NCBI GenBank assembly: GCA_024225635.1
Contig: JAAEMK010000069.1
Coordinates: 1-55,331 of the forward strand
DNA length: 55,331 nucleotides
Direction of reading: 5' to 3'
DNA from: Desulfobacteraceae bacterium
GTDB taxonomy: Bacteria; Desulfobacterota; Desulfobacteria; Desulfobacterales; Desulfobacteraceae
The notes below the pieces were generated by a model that was not told the DNA's origin, did no database searches, and saw only the letters and a list, made by a program, of their open reading frames with translations. Shown piece after piece: positions 25,989 through 33,285 of the stretch; position 1 is the first letter of the stretch, and the number at the start of each line of letters is the position of its first letter. Position numbers and translations under genes: made by a program.

Positions 25989-27998
25989 TTAAATTTTGAA
26001 CAGATTGACTGTTGTTTTAAGCTCTATAGACAAACGACTCAGTTCGCCTGCACTGGAATCAACCTGAGAACTGTTTTCCGACATGGCAGAGACTGTATGA
26101 CTTACATCACTTATATCTTTTGCGATTTCATTCGACACGACCGAACTCTGGCTCACACTCTCCGTGACTTCCTGGATTCCCTGGGCGGCCTGGCTTACAT
26201 TGGTGGCAATCTCCTTGGTGGTCACTGACTGTTCTTCCACTGCTGCGGCAACCGTGTCAATCATCTCATTTACATTGCCGATCCCATCGGTGATCTCTTC
26301 AATCTCAGAAACGGTTTTCTGGGTTGATTCCTGGATGCTTTCAATTTTTTCCTTGATTTCCAATGTGGCTTGAGCCGTTTGTTTTGCCAGTTCTTTGATT
26401 TCGCTGGCAACTACTGTAAACCCCTTTCCGGCCTGCCCGGCGCGGGCCGCTTCAATGGTGGCGTTTAACGATAGAAGGTTGGTCTGTTCTGAAATATCGT
26501 TAATGGTTTCAACCACCTTTCCGATCTCCTGGGCAGACCGGCTTAGAAAATTGATGCTTTCAGAAGCTTTTTGGGTTCGTGCAACGGTTTGATTGCTTGT
26601 AACACGAGTTCTTTCCGTATTTTGAGCAATTTCGGAGATGGTTGAGGTCATCTCTTCGGCTGCGGCGGAAACCATGTTGATATTGGTAGAAGACTCTTCA
26701 ACGGTCGCAGTCACAGAGGACAAATTGGAACTCATCTCTTCGGCTGCCGTGGCAACGGCATTGGATTTGAGAGCCATCTTACCAGCACCTTCGGCCATTT
26801 CTTTGGAAATATATAGGAGCGTGGTGGAAGAGCTGTGCAGGTCATCTGAATTTCCGGCAATATTAGTAGTGACCCCTTGCATTTTTTCGACAAACACATT
26901 GAACCACTTGGCCATTTCACCGACTTCATCCTGGCTGTAAGACTCAAGACGCATGGTCAGATCACCCTCGCCTTGGGCAATATCCTTTAATCCGTCTACC
27001 ATCATATTGATGGGTTTTGAGAAACGGCCCGAAATAATATAGGTAAGGATACCAATCACCAGAATGACCAAGGCCGAAATGCCGAACACTATGTAGCGTA
27101 TCGATGTAGACACTTCGGACAACTCTTCTTTTTCAATAAAAACGGCAATGATCCAGTCGGTATTTTCTGATTGAAAAGAATTTACCTGATAGGTTTTTTT
27201 GTCAATATTTGTTTCAAAACTCGCCTTGTCTGCCTCAAGGATCGTGTCCAGTTTTTCGATACCGATATCCTTGATATATTTTAGATCATTCGCCTTATTA
27301 TGGGGATCGGCAAGGATGAGTCCTGTTTTGTGCAGCATCATGGCATATCCTGTTTTTCCGATTTTTACCCCTTTCATGATCTCTGCCAATTTTGCCGAAG
27401 AGACGTCTATGGCCATTGCTCCGTAAACTTTGCCTTTGTTATCTTTAAATGTACGGGCATTACTGACAATAATAGACCCGTTTAAAGTGTCTACGTAGGG
27501 AGCTGTCCGAATTATTCCTCCGCTCTTATTGGCCATGGACTGAATGTACCAGGGCCTTTTTCTAGGATCATAGTTGTTTGAGTTTTTGCCTTCAGGCCAC
27601 TGAACGTAACCGCCATCTTCGGTCCCCATATAGATATAGAGTGTACCCGGGTGGGTGTTGGCATAGGTTTCAAATTCTTCATATATCTTTTGCTCAATAC
27701 CACCGTTTTGGGACGGTGTCCTCATTCCTCCTTTTTGATTCACGTAGCGTGTAATGGTCTTATCCGCACTTTTTACCATATAGTGGGAGGCAAACATGTC
27801 AATATTCCGGTCCAGCTCATCGTAAAAAACATTCAGCATCTGCTCAATCAAATTGACCTGCTGAACCACATTCCCCATGTACCCGTCGTGAGCAGATTTG
27901 TTGATCAGAATATTAACTGCAATAATTATGGGAATAACGGAGACCAATATCAGCGAGACTGAAAAACAAATGAGTTTTGTTCGAATTGATTTTAACAT
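25989..27998 (-). CDS. Methyl-accepting chemotaxis protein with dCache sensor carrying an amine/amino-acid-type motif
   Basis: This 669-residue membrane transducer has its first helix at about 8-32, a periplasmic dCache domain at about 35-300, a second helix at about 303-327, HAMP ([11 protein letters not shown]) and a signalling domain with [20 protein letters not shown] at the tip. The sensor contains [14 protein letters not shown] followed by APYVDTLNG. That arrangement (Arg, Trp-Tyr, then Tyr and Asp) is known to hold the amino and carboxyl groups of amino acids or amines in dCache domains, so such a ligand is likely. Compared with the receptor at 7005, codon use is more AT-rich. The gene lies between remnants of a duplicated locus and a transposase-like remnant, so it was probably acquired. 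AGGAGAG precedes the ATG and a consensus-like promoter lies at 28179-28208. Confidence 0.92.
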   Translation of the reverse strand: MLKSIRTKLICFSVSLILVSVIPIIIAVNILINKSAHDGYMGNVVQQVNLIEQMLNVFYDELDRNIDMFASHYMVKSADKTITRYVNQKGGMRTPSQNGGIEQKIYEEFETYANTHPGTLYIYMGTEDGGYVQWPEGKNSNNYDPRKRPWYIQSMANKSGGIIRTAPYVDTLNGSIIVSNARTFKDNKGKVYGAMAIDVSSAKLAEIMKGVKIGKTGYAMMLHKTGLILADPHNKANDLKYIKDIGIEKLDTILEADKASFETNIDKKTYQVNSFQSENTDWIIAVFIEKEELSEVSTSIRYIVFGISALVILVIGILTYIISGRFSKPINMMVDGLKDIAQGEGDLTMRLESYSQDEVGEMAKWFNVFVEKMQGVTTNIAGNSDDLHSSSTTLLYISKEMAEGAGKMALKSNAVATAAEEMSSNLSSVTATVEESSTNINMVSAAAEEMTSTISEIAQNTERTRVTSNQTVARTQKASESINFLSRSAQEIGKVVETINDISEQTNLLSLNATIEAARAGQAGKGFTVVASEIKELAKQTAQATLEIKEKIESIQESTQKTVSEIEEITDGIGNVNEMIDTVAAAVEEQSVTTKEIATNVSQAAQGIQEVTESVSQSSVVSNEIAKDISDVSHTVSAMSENSSQVDSSAGELSRLSIELKTTVNLFKI

Positions 27999-28178
27999 AC
28001 GACTCTCCTATGCTGCATAAATAAAGAACAGCTTTATCAATCATCTACACATCAAACAATAGCGTTGCGAAGCCTCTTGCTTTTGCATTACTAATGCACC
28101 ATTTTCGAACTATCGACAATAGAAACGACATTTTTCTATTTTCCTATAATAACTTTATAGCTGCAGGAAAGTTTTATA

Positions 28179-28208
28179 CCTATAGGATAAAAATATATTA
28201 ATTGTCAA
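28179..28208 (-). promoter_or_regulatory. Sigma-70 promoter of the AT-rich chemoreceptor gene
   Basis: On the minus strand TTGACA (28208-28203) is followed after 18 bases by TATAGG (28184-28179). The -35 box is perfect and the -10 box matches 4 of 6. The leader to the ATG at 27998 would be about 175 bases and AT-rich. Confidence 0.5.
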
Positions 28209-28231
28209 TAAAAGTATGAAGATTATTTTGA

Positions 28232-28292
28232 GAATGAATGAACGAATGAACGAACGAACGAACGAACGAATGAACGAATGAACGAACGAACG
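28232..28292 (+). repeat. Tetranucleotide repeat (GAAC/GAAT)n
   Basis: About fifteen consecutive 4-base units, each GAAC or GAAT, run without interruption. The position is upstream of the chemoreceptor promoter and outside any gene. Such tracts change length by slippage. Confidence 0.9.
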
Positions 28293-28447
28293 TTGTTTTT
28301 TTAAGCAAAAAATAGTGGTGTTCGGTTTGAAAATTGCGTAAAGAATATGTAGAGAAAATTAAATTTTACTTGACAAAGTTAATAAGGTAAAACTTTTGAC
28401 AAAGCTCTTTGTGCTAACAACAACAATCATTCTTTAATTTTCAGCCC

Positions 28448-28483
28448 ACCAATCAATGACATTAACTTAACTCATTGATTGGT
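28448..28483. repeat. Perfect 12-base inverted repeat beside the transposase-like remnant
   Basis: ACCAATCAATGA (28448-28459) and TCATTGATTGGT (28472-28483) are exact inverted copies with a 12-base spacer. No T-run follows on either strand, so a terminator is unlikely. It lies 30 bases beyond the 3' end of the transposase-like remnant and may be a leftover of the element's end or a binding site. Confidence 0.6.
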
Positions 28484-28512
28484 ATCCCTAATGAAACCGT
28501 CCACTCCGTTTA

Positions 28513-28797
28513 TTAAAAATTCTCGGATATTTTCTTCCTGGCCTTATTGGTTCGATAGTCCTTTGTTTTCAGACGCCCTTCGTTGATGGCCTTACGAAAA
28601 GTGCCGTATTTAACCCCGAGTTCTTCGGCAACCTCTTTCTTTGAGTGTTCGCTGTTTAGAAAGTTTTGCGTCTTCTCAAAAAACTTCTGGCGTCATAACA
28701 TTTCCGCTCTTGCAACCTCTGCGGTCAATAAAAAATGCTTCAGCGCCATGTTTTTTCAGTTTGTTCTGAGCCCGAATAACCTTAGTCCTGAAAAAAT
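28513..28797 (-). pseudogene. Frameshifted N-terminal fragment of a transposase-like HTH protein
   Basis: On the minus strand one frame reads RAQNKLKKHGAEAFFIDRRG followed by CKSGNVMTPE. After a frameshift in a run of T, the next frame reads EHSKKEVAEELGVKYGTFRK and then AINEGRL, before a stop at 28515-28513. The order (RRG...GGxVMTPE, then KEVAEELGVKYxTxRKAI) is one I know from helix-turn-helix N-termini of transposase-like proteins. The specific IS family is not recognised. The 5' side is cut off exactly where the pit remnant begins, and no catalytic domain is present. Confidence 0.6.
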
Positions 28798-28888
28798 GCC
28801 TTTTTATAAGTCATTCCCCCCCCCTTGTGGGAATGACCCTGGTAGCTGCAATCATGTATGTCCTGATGGGACTACTGGGGGTTGTGTG
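28798..28888 (+). pseudogene. Pit phosphate transporter remnant with internal deletion
   Basis: GCCTTTTTATAA, then CCTTGTGGGAATGACCCTGG copies the region near 21690-21731 of the intact pit gene. It continues directly with the last ~17 codons (AAIMYVLMGLLGVV and stop), which copy 22237-22283. About 515 bases in between are missing. CCCTGG is present at both sides of the missing block in the intact gene, so deletion between short direct repeats explains the join. The stop (28886-28888) is 14 bases from the convergent response-regulator stop. Confidence 0.8.
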
Positions 28889-28902
28889 ATTCCTTCCGGG
28901 GG

Positions 28903-30297
28903 CTACCGGAACTTGTCCGCGCTGATCTTGAAGCGCTTCATGATCTGCTGGAGGGCCTGGCGTTCGAGTTTGCACCGTTTGGCCGCCTTGGTGACGTTGC
29001 CGCCGGAAAGGGAGAGCATGGCGCCGATGTAGTTGTGGTTGAACCGGGTCAGCATCTCCTCCTTGGCCTCTTTGTAGGGCAGCTTGTGAAGGGTCTCCTG
29101 GTCCAGGTGATCCGGGGGCAGGGACGAGGTGCCTGCCGGGCCCAGGGGGATGTCCGGGCAGGAGATGGTGTCTGATTCGGCGGAGAGGATGCCCTGGATC
29201 AGGGCGTTTTCCAGCTCCCGCACGTTTCCGGGCCAGGTCTGCTCCATGAGCCGGGCCATCAGCTTGGGGGAAATCCGTTTCTCCGGGCGGTTGAGGTTTT
29301 TGCAGTGTTTTGTGACAAGGTGTTGGGCAATGGCCGGGATGTCGGTGATTCTTTCCCTTAACGGGGGCAGTTCAATGGTAAACACATTGAGCCGGTAGAA
29401 GAAATCCTCCCGAAACTCCCCGTCGGAGATCTTCTGGTGGAGATTCCGGTTGGTGGAGGCGATGATCCTTACGTCGATCTTGACGGATTTCGTGTCTCCA
29501 AGGGGCTTTATCTCCCGTTCCTGGAGGACCCGCAGGAGTTTGGTCTGGATGGTGGGGCTGATGTCGCCGATCTCGTCCAGGAACAGGGTGCCCTGGTCCG
29601 CTTCCTGGAACAGTCCTTTCTTGTCCCTTACGGCATTGGTAAAGGCCCCCTTTTTGTAGCCGAACAGCTCGCTTTCCAGGATATGTTCGGGAACCGTGGG
29701 GCAGTTGATGGGGATATAGGGATCCTCTTTTCGCTGGCTCAGGTAGTGGATCGATTGCGCGGTCAGGTCCTTGCCCGTGCCGGATTCGCCCGTGATCAGC
29801 ACGGTCACGTTGCTTTCCGCCACCATGGAGATCTTTTGAAACACCGCTTCCATGGCCGGGCTCTCCCCGATGAGCTTGCCGAATGAGCCCTTTTTTTCGT
29901 TCTGGAGTTTCCGGTTCTCTTTCAGGAGCAGGCCGCGCTCCAGGGCCTTCCGGACCCTGAAGATGATCTCGTCCTGGTCAAAGGGTTTGGAGATAAAGTC
30001 GTAGGCCCCTTTTTTGATGGCGTCCACGGCAACGTCGATGCTGCCGAAGCCGGTTATCATGACCATGGTGAGGCCGGGATAGTGTTCCATCACATGGTCA
30101 AGGAGCTCAAACCCGTCCATGCCGGGCATGCGGATGTCGCACAGAACCAGGTCAAAGGATTCCTGGCCCAGGATGGTGAGGGCCATCTCCGCTGAAAACG
30201 AGGCCGTGACCGTGCAGTTGAGTTCCGGCTCCAGGATTCGCCTAAGAAGCATTGTCATGTCTTTCTCATCGTCAACAATAAGAATTCTGCCCTTCAT
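28903..30297 (-). CDS. Sigma-54-dependent response regulator (NtrC family)
   Basis: This is a 464-residue protein. The receiver domain (1-120) has the acidic pair D9/D10, phospho-acceptor D54 (LVLCDIRMPGMDG) and K104 (ISKPF). The AAA+ domain (about 140-375) has Walker A GESGTGKD (170-177), GTLFLDEIGD and WPGNVREL. The sigma-54 contact loop reads GAFTNA (217-222) instead of GAFTGA. The C-terminal FIS-type helix-turn-helix is LSGGNVTKAAKRCKLERQAL. Its start overlaps the stop of the histidine kinase by one base (TAATG), so kinase and regulator form a cognate pair. The target promoters are not in the immediate neighbourhood as far as I see. A deleted duplicate of its 3' end lies at 25775-25960. 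Confidence 0.93.
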   Translation of the reverse strand: MKGRILIVDDEKDMTMLLRRILEPELNCTVTASFSAEMALTILGQESFDLVLCDIRMPGMDGFELLDHVMEHYPGLTMVMITGFGSIDVAVDAIKKGAYDFISKPFDQDEIIFRVRKALERGLLLKENRKLQNEKKGSFGKLIGESPAMEAVFQKISMVAESNVTVLITGESGTGKDLTAQSIHYLSQRKEDPYIPINCPTVPEHILESELFGYKKGAFTNAVRDKKGLFQEADQGTLFLDEIGDISPTIQTKLLRVLQEREIKPLGDTKSVKIDVRIIASTNRNLHQKISDGEFREDFFYRLNVFTIELPPLRERITDIPAIAQHLVTKHCKNLNRPEKRISPKLMARLMEQTWPGNVRELENALIQGILSAESDTISCPDIPLGPAGTSSLPPDHLDQETLHKLPYKEAKEEMLTRFNHNYIGAMLSLSGGNVTKAAKRCKLERQALQQIMKRFKISADKFR

Positions 30298-31814
30298 TAT
30301 CCTATCTCTCCCTGTTCGGCTGCTTTGGGAAGCATGACGGTAAATACCGTGCCCTTGCCGGGGCGGCTATCCACCGTGATGTCTCCGCCATGGTTTGCGA
30401 TGATGGCGTAACTCACCGAAAGGCCAAGGCCCGTTCCCTTTCCAACCGGTTTTGTGGTGAAAAAGGGGTTGAATATTTTTTTCTGATTTTCCTGGCTGAT
30501 GCCCGGGCCGTTGTCCTTTACCGCAATGAGAACCTGGTTGTGGCCGTTTTCCGTGGCTGTTATGGCGACGGTTCCCTTTTGGCCAAGGGCGTAGCCCGCG
30601 TTGATCAAGAGATTGATCAACACCTGTCGCAGCTCCTGCTCGTTGCCCGTGACCCAAAGATGCCGGTCGCATCGGAGGTTGAGGTCCATCTCGATCTGCC
30701 TCAGGTCGGGATGGTTGGTGAGGAATTTCACCACGTCGTCCACCACCCGGTTCATATTCACCCGGGCATTGTCCACCGAGCTCTTCCGGGAAAATGTGAG
30801 AAGGTCGGAAACAACGTTTTTGCAGGCGTGGACATGCTTTTCAATGATTTTCAGGTCATCGTGGCTGGTTTGGCCGCTGGCCGACTCCTGCTTGAGAAGA
30901 AGCTGGGTATAGCCGAGGATGATGCCCAAGGGATTGTTGATCTCATGGGCGATGCCTGCGGAGAGCTCACCAAGGGCGGCAAGCTTTTCGGCCTGGGCCA
31001 TCTGTTTCTCCATCATCTTTTTTTCGTTGATGTTCTTGATGATGAAGTGGTAGGTCTTTGCGCAGCCAAAAGCGCCGTAGTCCACTCCGCAGGTGATCAT
31101 CACCAGCAGGTTCTCCCCGTCGGGCCGGGCAAAGGCGGTCTCCTCGTTGAGGATGAACTCGTGGGCGTTGATATGGCCCTGGATTCGTTCCCATTCCCTG
31201 CCGTCGGCAAAGAGCATCTTGATGTGCATCTCGCCTGTGACCATCTCCTCCTTGGTGTAGCCGGTCATGGTGATGCCCGCCGGGTTGATCTCGATGATTT
31301 TCCATTGGCTGTCGGTCACCAGGATGGTGTCCAGGGACTGTTCAAATATCCTGCGGCATTTGTGTTCGCTGGCCGTGAGCATTTCGGTGCGCTCTATCAC
31401 CTGCTGCTCGAGGTTCTGGTTCAGGTGCACAAGCTTCAGGTGGGTTTTTTCAAGGGCTTTTCGGCTGCTCAGGATCTTCCGGTTTATGTTCCAGCTCTGC
31501 TTGAAAAACAGGGTGATCAGGCCCACCAGCATGAACGAGACCGTGTTGATGGTGCCGGAGTAGGGGCTGATGGTCTGCCAGATCCCGCCGTTGGACGAGA
31601 GGACGAGCAGCTGCTTCAGGATATGGCCGAAGGACCGGGACAGGGCAAAGATGGTGAATCCCGAGCTGATCCACATGAGATAGAGGTAAACCATGTTGGC
31701 CGGGTGCTTCTCCCTCAGCATCTTTGCCTTGTGAAGGGAGATGGTGGAGATGATGATCATGGCAAAGGAGCCAAGGACATCCACGGCCAGGATGGGGGTG
31801 TAGGGGAATATCAT
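30297..31814 (-). CDS. Membrane histidine kinase with PAS domain
   Basis: From ATG 31814 the kinase has 505 residues. The first ~110 carry three or four membrane helices. A short coiled coil (LEKTHLKLVHLNQNLEQQV) and a PAS domain (about 150-265, ILVTDSQWKIIEINPAG) follow. Then come the dimerisation and phospho-acceptor box AGIAHEINNPLGIILGYTQ and an HATPase domain with NLLINAGYAL, DNGPGI, FFTTKPVGKGTGLGLS. Every catalytic box is present. GGAGGAGAA directly before 31814 decides the start; the frame is open further upstream to 31895 but would overlap the previous gene. It is translationally coupled to the response regulator. The signal is probably membrane-associated or sensed by the PAS domain. 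Confidence 0.93.
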   Translation of the reverse strand: MIFPYTPILAVDVLGSFAMIIISTISLHKAKMLREKHPANMVYLYLMWISSGFTIFALSRSFGHILKQLLVLSSNGGIWQTISPYSGTINTVSFMLVGLITLFFKQSWNINRKILSSRKALEKTHLKLVHLNQNLEQQVIERTEMLTASEHKCRRIFEQSLDTILVTDSQWKIIEINPAGITMTGYTKEEMVTGEMHIKMLFADGREWERIQGHINAHEFILNEETAFARPDGENLLVMITCGVDYGAFGCAKTYHFIIKNINEKKMMEKQMAQAEKLAALGELSAGIAHEINNPLGIILGYTQLLLKQESASGQTSHDDLKIIEKHVHACKNVVSDLLTFSRKSSVDNARVNMNRVVDDVVKFLTNHPDLRQIEMDLNLRCDRHLWVTGNEQELRQVLINLLINAGYALGQKGTVAITATENGHNQVLIAVKDNGPGISQENQKKIFNPFFTTKPVGKGTGLGLSVSYAIIANHGGDITVDSRPGKGTVFTVMLPKAAEQGEIG

Positions 31815-31884
31815 TTCTCCTCCCCGGCTGAAAGCCCGGTCGGGTTTTTTGTGCATTGCTTGCGGCCTGGGGCGCGGAAGGATG

Positions 31885-32355
31885 TCATATCTCATCCTCC
31901 TCTTCGGCTAAAAGCTTTGAGAGGCCCCGGTAGAAGAGGGCGATGGCCGGGACGCATAAAAGGTGGTCAAGCTTCAGGAGATAATAGAAGTTGGCCAGGG
32001 CCCGGCTGCTGTTTGCCGGATCGATCCGGATCTGCCATACGGACAGGGTCTGGACGTCCACGGCCGCGATCTGGTTGTCCAGAAAGTGAACCGCCAGGGC
32101 GACCATGTTCCAGAGGATGAAGAACAGTGCCGAGTATTGGATCAGCCGCCATCCCCTTTCCCGGTCGAGGCCCCTGGCGTTGATGGTGAAAATAAGGGTC
32201 ACCATGGAAAGGAGAAAAAAGATGTGCCCGAGCTGGTGGACGATGATTCCCTCGGAGCCTGAGTGCATCTGGGTGGCGTGGGCGGCGCCGGGCATGAGAA
32301 TGCCGAGGAAAACCGTTAAAATCAGGGCGCTGTATTGCAACGAAGTCTGTTTCAT
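31885..32355 (-). CDS. Small membrane protein of the two-component operon
   Basis: This 156-residue protein has a cleavable-looking signal (LILTVFLGILMPGAAHA) and three further hydrophobic segments (about 42-60, 72-92 and 128-146). Several histidines are near the membrane faces (HATQMHSG, VHQLGH, VHFLD), which could hold metal or haem, but no CxxCH is present. The stop is 70 bases from the kinase start on the same strand. It is probably an accessory sensor or partner of the kinase. No family recognised. Confidence 0.6.
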   Translation of the reverse strand: MKQTSLQYSALILTVFLGILMPGAAHATQMHSGSEGIIVHQLGHIFFLLSMVTLIFTINARGLDRERGWRLIQYSALFFILWNMVALAVHFLDNQIAAVDVQTLSVWQIRIDPANSSRALANFYYLLKLDHLLCVPAIALFYRGLSKLLAEEEDEI

Positions 32356-32382
32356 CTACTCTCTCTTGCCCTGGCAGGCAAT

Positions 32383-32407
32383 GGGGACAGATTTCAAATC
32401 TGTCCCC
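32383..32407. repeat. REP-like perfect palindrome that supplies a stop codon
   Basis: GGGGACAGATTT, one base, AAATCTGTCCCC is a perfect palindrome with 12-base arms. The reading frame of the gene at 32394-32963 runs into it and ends there, giving the tail RGQI and stop. It lies in the 38-base gap between two genes of an operon. Confidence 0.75.
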
Positions 32408-32963
32408 GATGGCTTTTTCTTTTGTACGCATACCTGGCAACGGCAATGGCGATGAATGACAACAGGGCCGACACAAAGTACCAGAACACGGCGTTTGCCT
32501 TTACCGTGTGAAACTCAAACAGGGTTTCACTGCCAAAGAGCCGGATCAGGGCCGCCGGGTTGAAGGCATGGTTGACATAGGCCAGCATCAGGAGGATTGG
32601 CAGCCAGGTGGTTATCAGGGTTTTCATCAATCCTTCGAAAAAGTAGTCGTAATAAGCGCGGTTGAGCTTGGCCTGGTCTATGTTCTTTGCCATGGCCTTT
32701 CCCTTTTCCCTGTCCGGATGGTTGGCGGCCTCCTGGCGGATGCCGTACCAGTACTTGAATTCCTTTTCCAGCTGCCGGTGGCGTTTGGTGGTGTAGTTGG
32801 CGCGGAGAACGCCGGATAGAAGAACCATGGAGAAGGCGAGCAGGAAAATGATGGCCGTGGGGCCCAGGGGGTGAAGGGGGGTTAACAGGGTGTTCAACAG
32901 GGCGGCTGTCTTAAGACTGTAAATTAAGATCAGGTCCCAGAGGGTGTCAAGGAGGCTGTCCAT
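32394..32963 (-). CDS. Membrane protein, possibly EMC3/DUF106-like
   Basis: This is a 189-residue protein with three membrane segments (about 12-50, 114-132, 157-177). Between the first and second is a charged helical region (TKRHRQLEKEFKYWYGIRQE, then a KAMAKNIDQAKLN stretch). One N-terminal hydrophobic region, a charged amphipathic hairpin and two C-terminal helices is the plan of DUF106/EMC3 and YidC-related insertases, but sequence similarity is not decisive. It is the first gene of a four-gene operon with a small membrane protein, histidine kinase and response regulator. The final residues HRGQI come from a palindromic element rather than from the conserved protein. Confidence 0.5.
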   Translation of the reverse strand: MDSLLDTLWDLILIYSLKTAALLNTLLTPLHPLGPTAIIFLLAFSMVLLSGVLRANYTTKRHRQLEKEFKYWYGIRQEAANHPDREKGKAMAKNIDQAKLNRAYYDYFFEGLMKTLITTWLPILLMLAYVNHAFNPAALIRLFGSETLFEFHTVKANAVFWYFVSALLSFIAIAVARYAYKRKSHRGQI

Positions 32964-33010
32964 CGTATAAAAACCTTTGTCTGCCTGCGTATGTTGCGGG
33001 TGTCAAAATC

Positions 33011-33043
33011 AGACAGGGGGTTGCTTTCGCAACACCCCTGTCT
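33011..33043 (-). terminator. Hairpin after the TSUP gene and its repeats
   Basis: AGACAGGGG and CCCCTGTCT, with inner TTGC/GCAA, form a strong stem. On the minus strand it is followed by GATTTTG; on the plus strand TTTT follows. It lies beyond the 77-bp repeats, where a transcript of the TSUP gene would end. Confidence 0.55.
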
Positions 33044-33070
33044 TTTACTAAAAACTTAGTATTACTTTAT

Positions 33071-33285
33071 CACCGTTAGATCCAGATCTCAATCTTAAAA
33101 ACCTGAAGAACAGGAAGAAAAGAGTGATAGGTTTTGAGCTGCGCTATCACCGTTAGATCCAGATCTCAATCTTAAAAACCTGAAGAACAGGAAGAAAAGA
33201 GTGATAGGTTTTGAGCTGCGCTACCACCGTTAGATCCAGATCTCAATCTTGAAAAACCTGAAGAACAGGAAGAAGAGAGTGATAG
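33071..33285 (-). repeat. 77-bp tandem triplication of the TSUP gene 3' end
   Basis: Units start at 33071, 33148 and 33225. Each has ~60 bases copying the last codons and stop of the TSUP gene; the first two add a 17-base linker (GTTTTGAGCTGCGCTAT or a one-base variant). The third unit (33225-33285) is the true gene end; the two outer copies have lost one A in the CTTGAAAAACC run and would be out of frame. They are nearly identical to each other, so the second duplication is recent. Confidence 0.92.

Noticed and set aside
28361-28410. Promoter built on the two TTGACAAAG copies
   Set aside because: Neither copy has a recognisable -10 box at 16-19 bases, and no intact plus-strand gene follows.
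30390-32120. Long open frame on the plus strand (about 576 codons)
   Set aside because: It lies antisense to the histidine kinase, whose catalytic boxes are all intact. It has no ribosome site and no family features; GC-rich codon bias of the real gene explains the opening.
33071-33285. Short CRISPR-like array
   Set aside because: There are three near-identical 77-base units without distinct spacers, and they are copies of the adjacent gene end. No cas genes are nearby.
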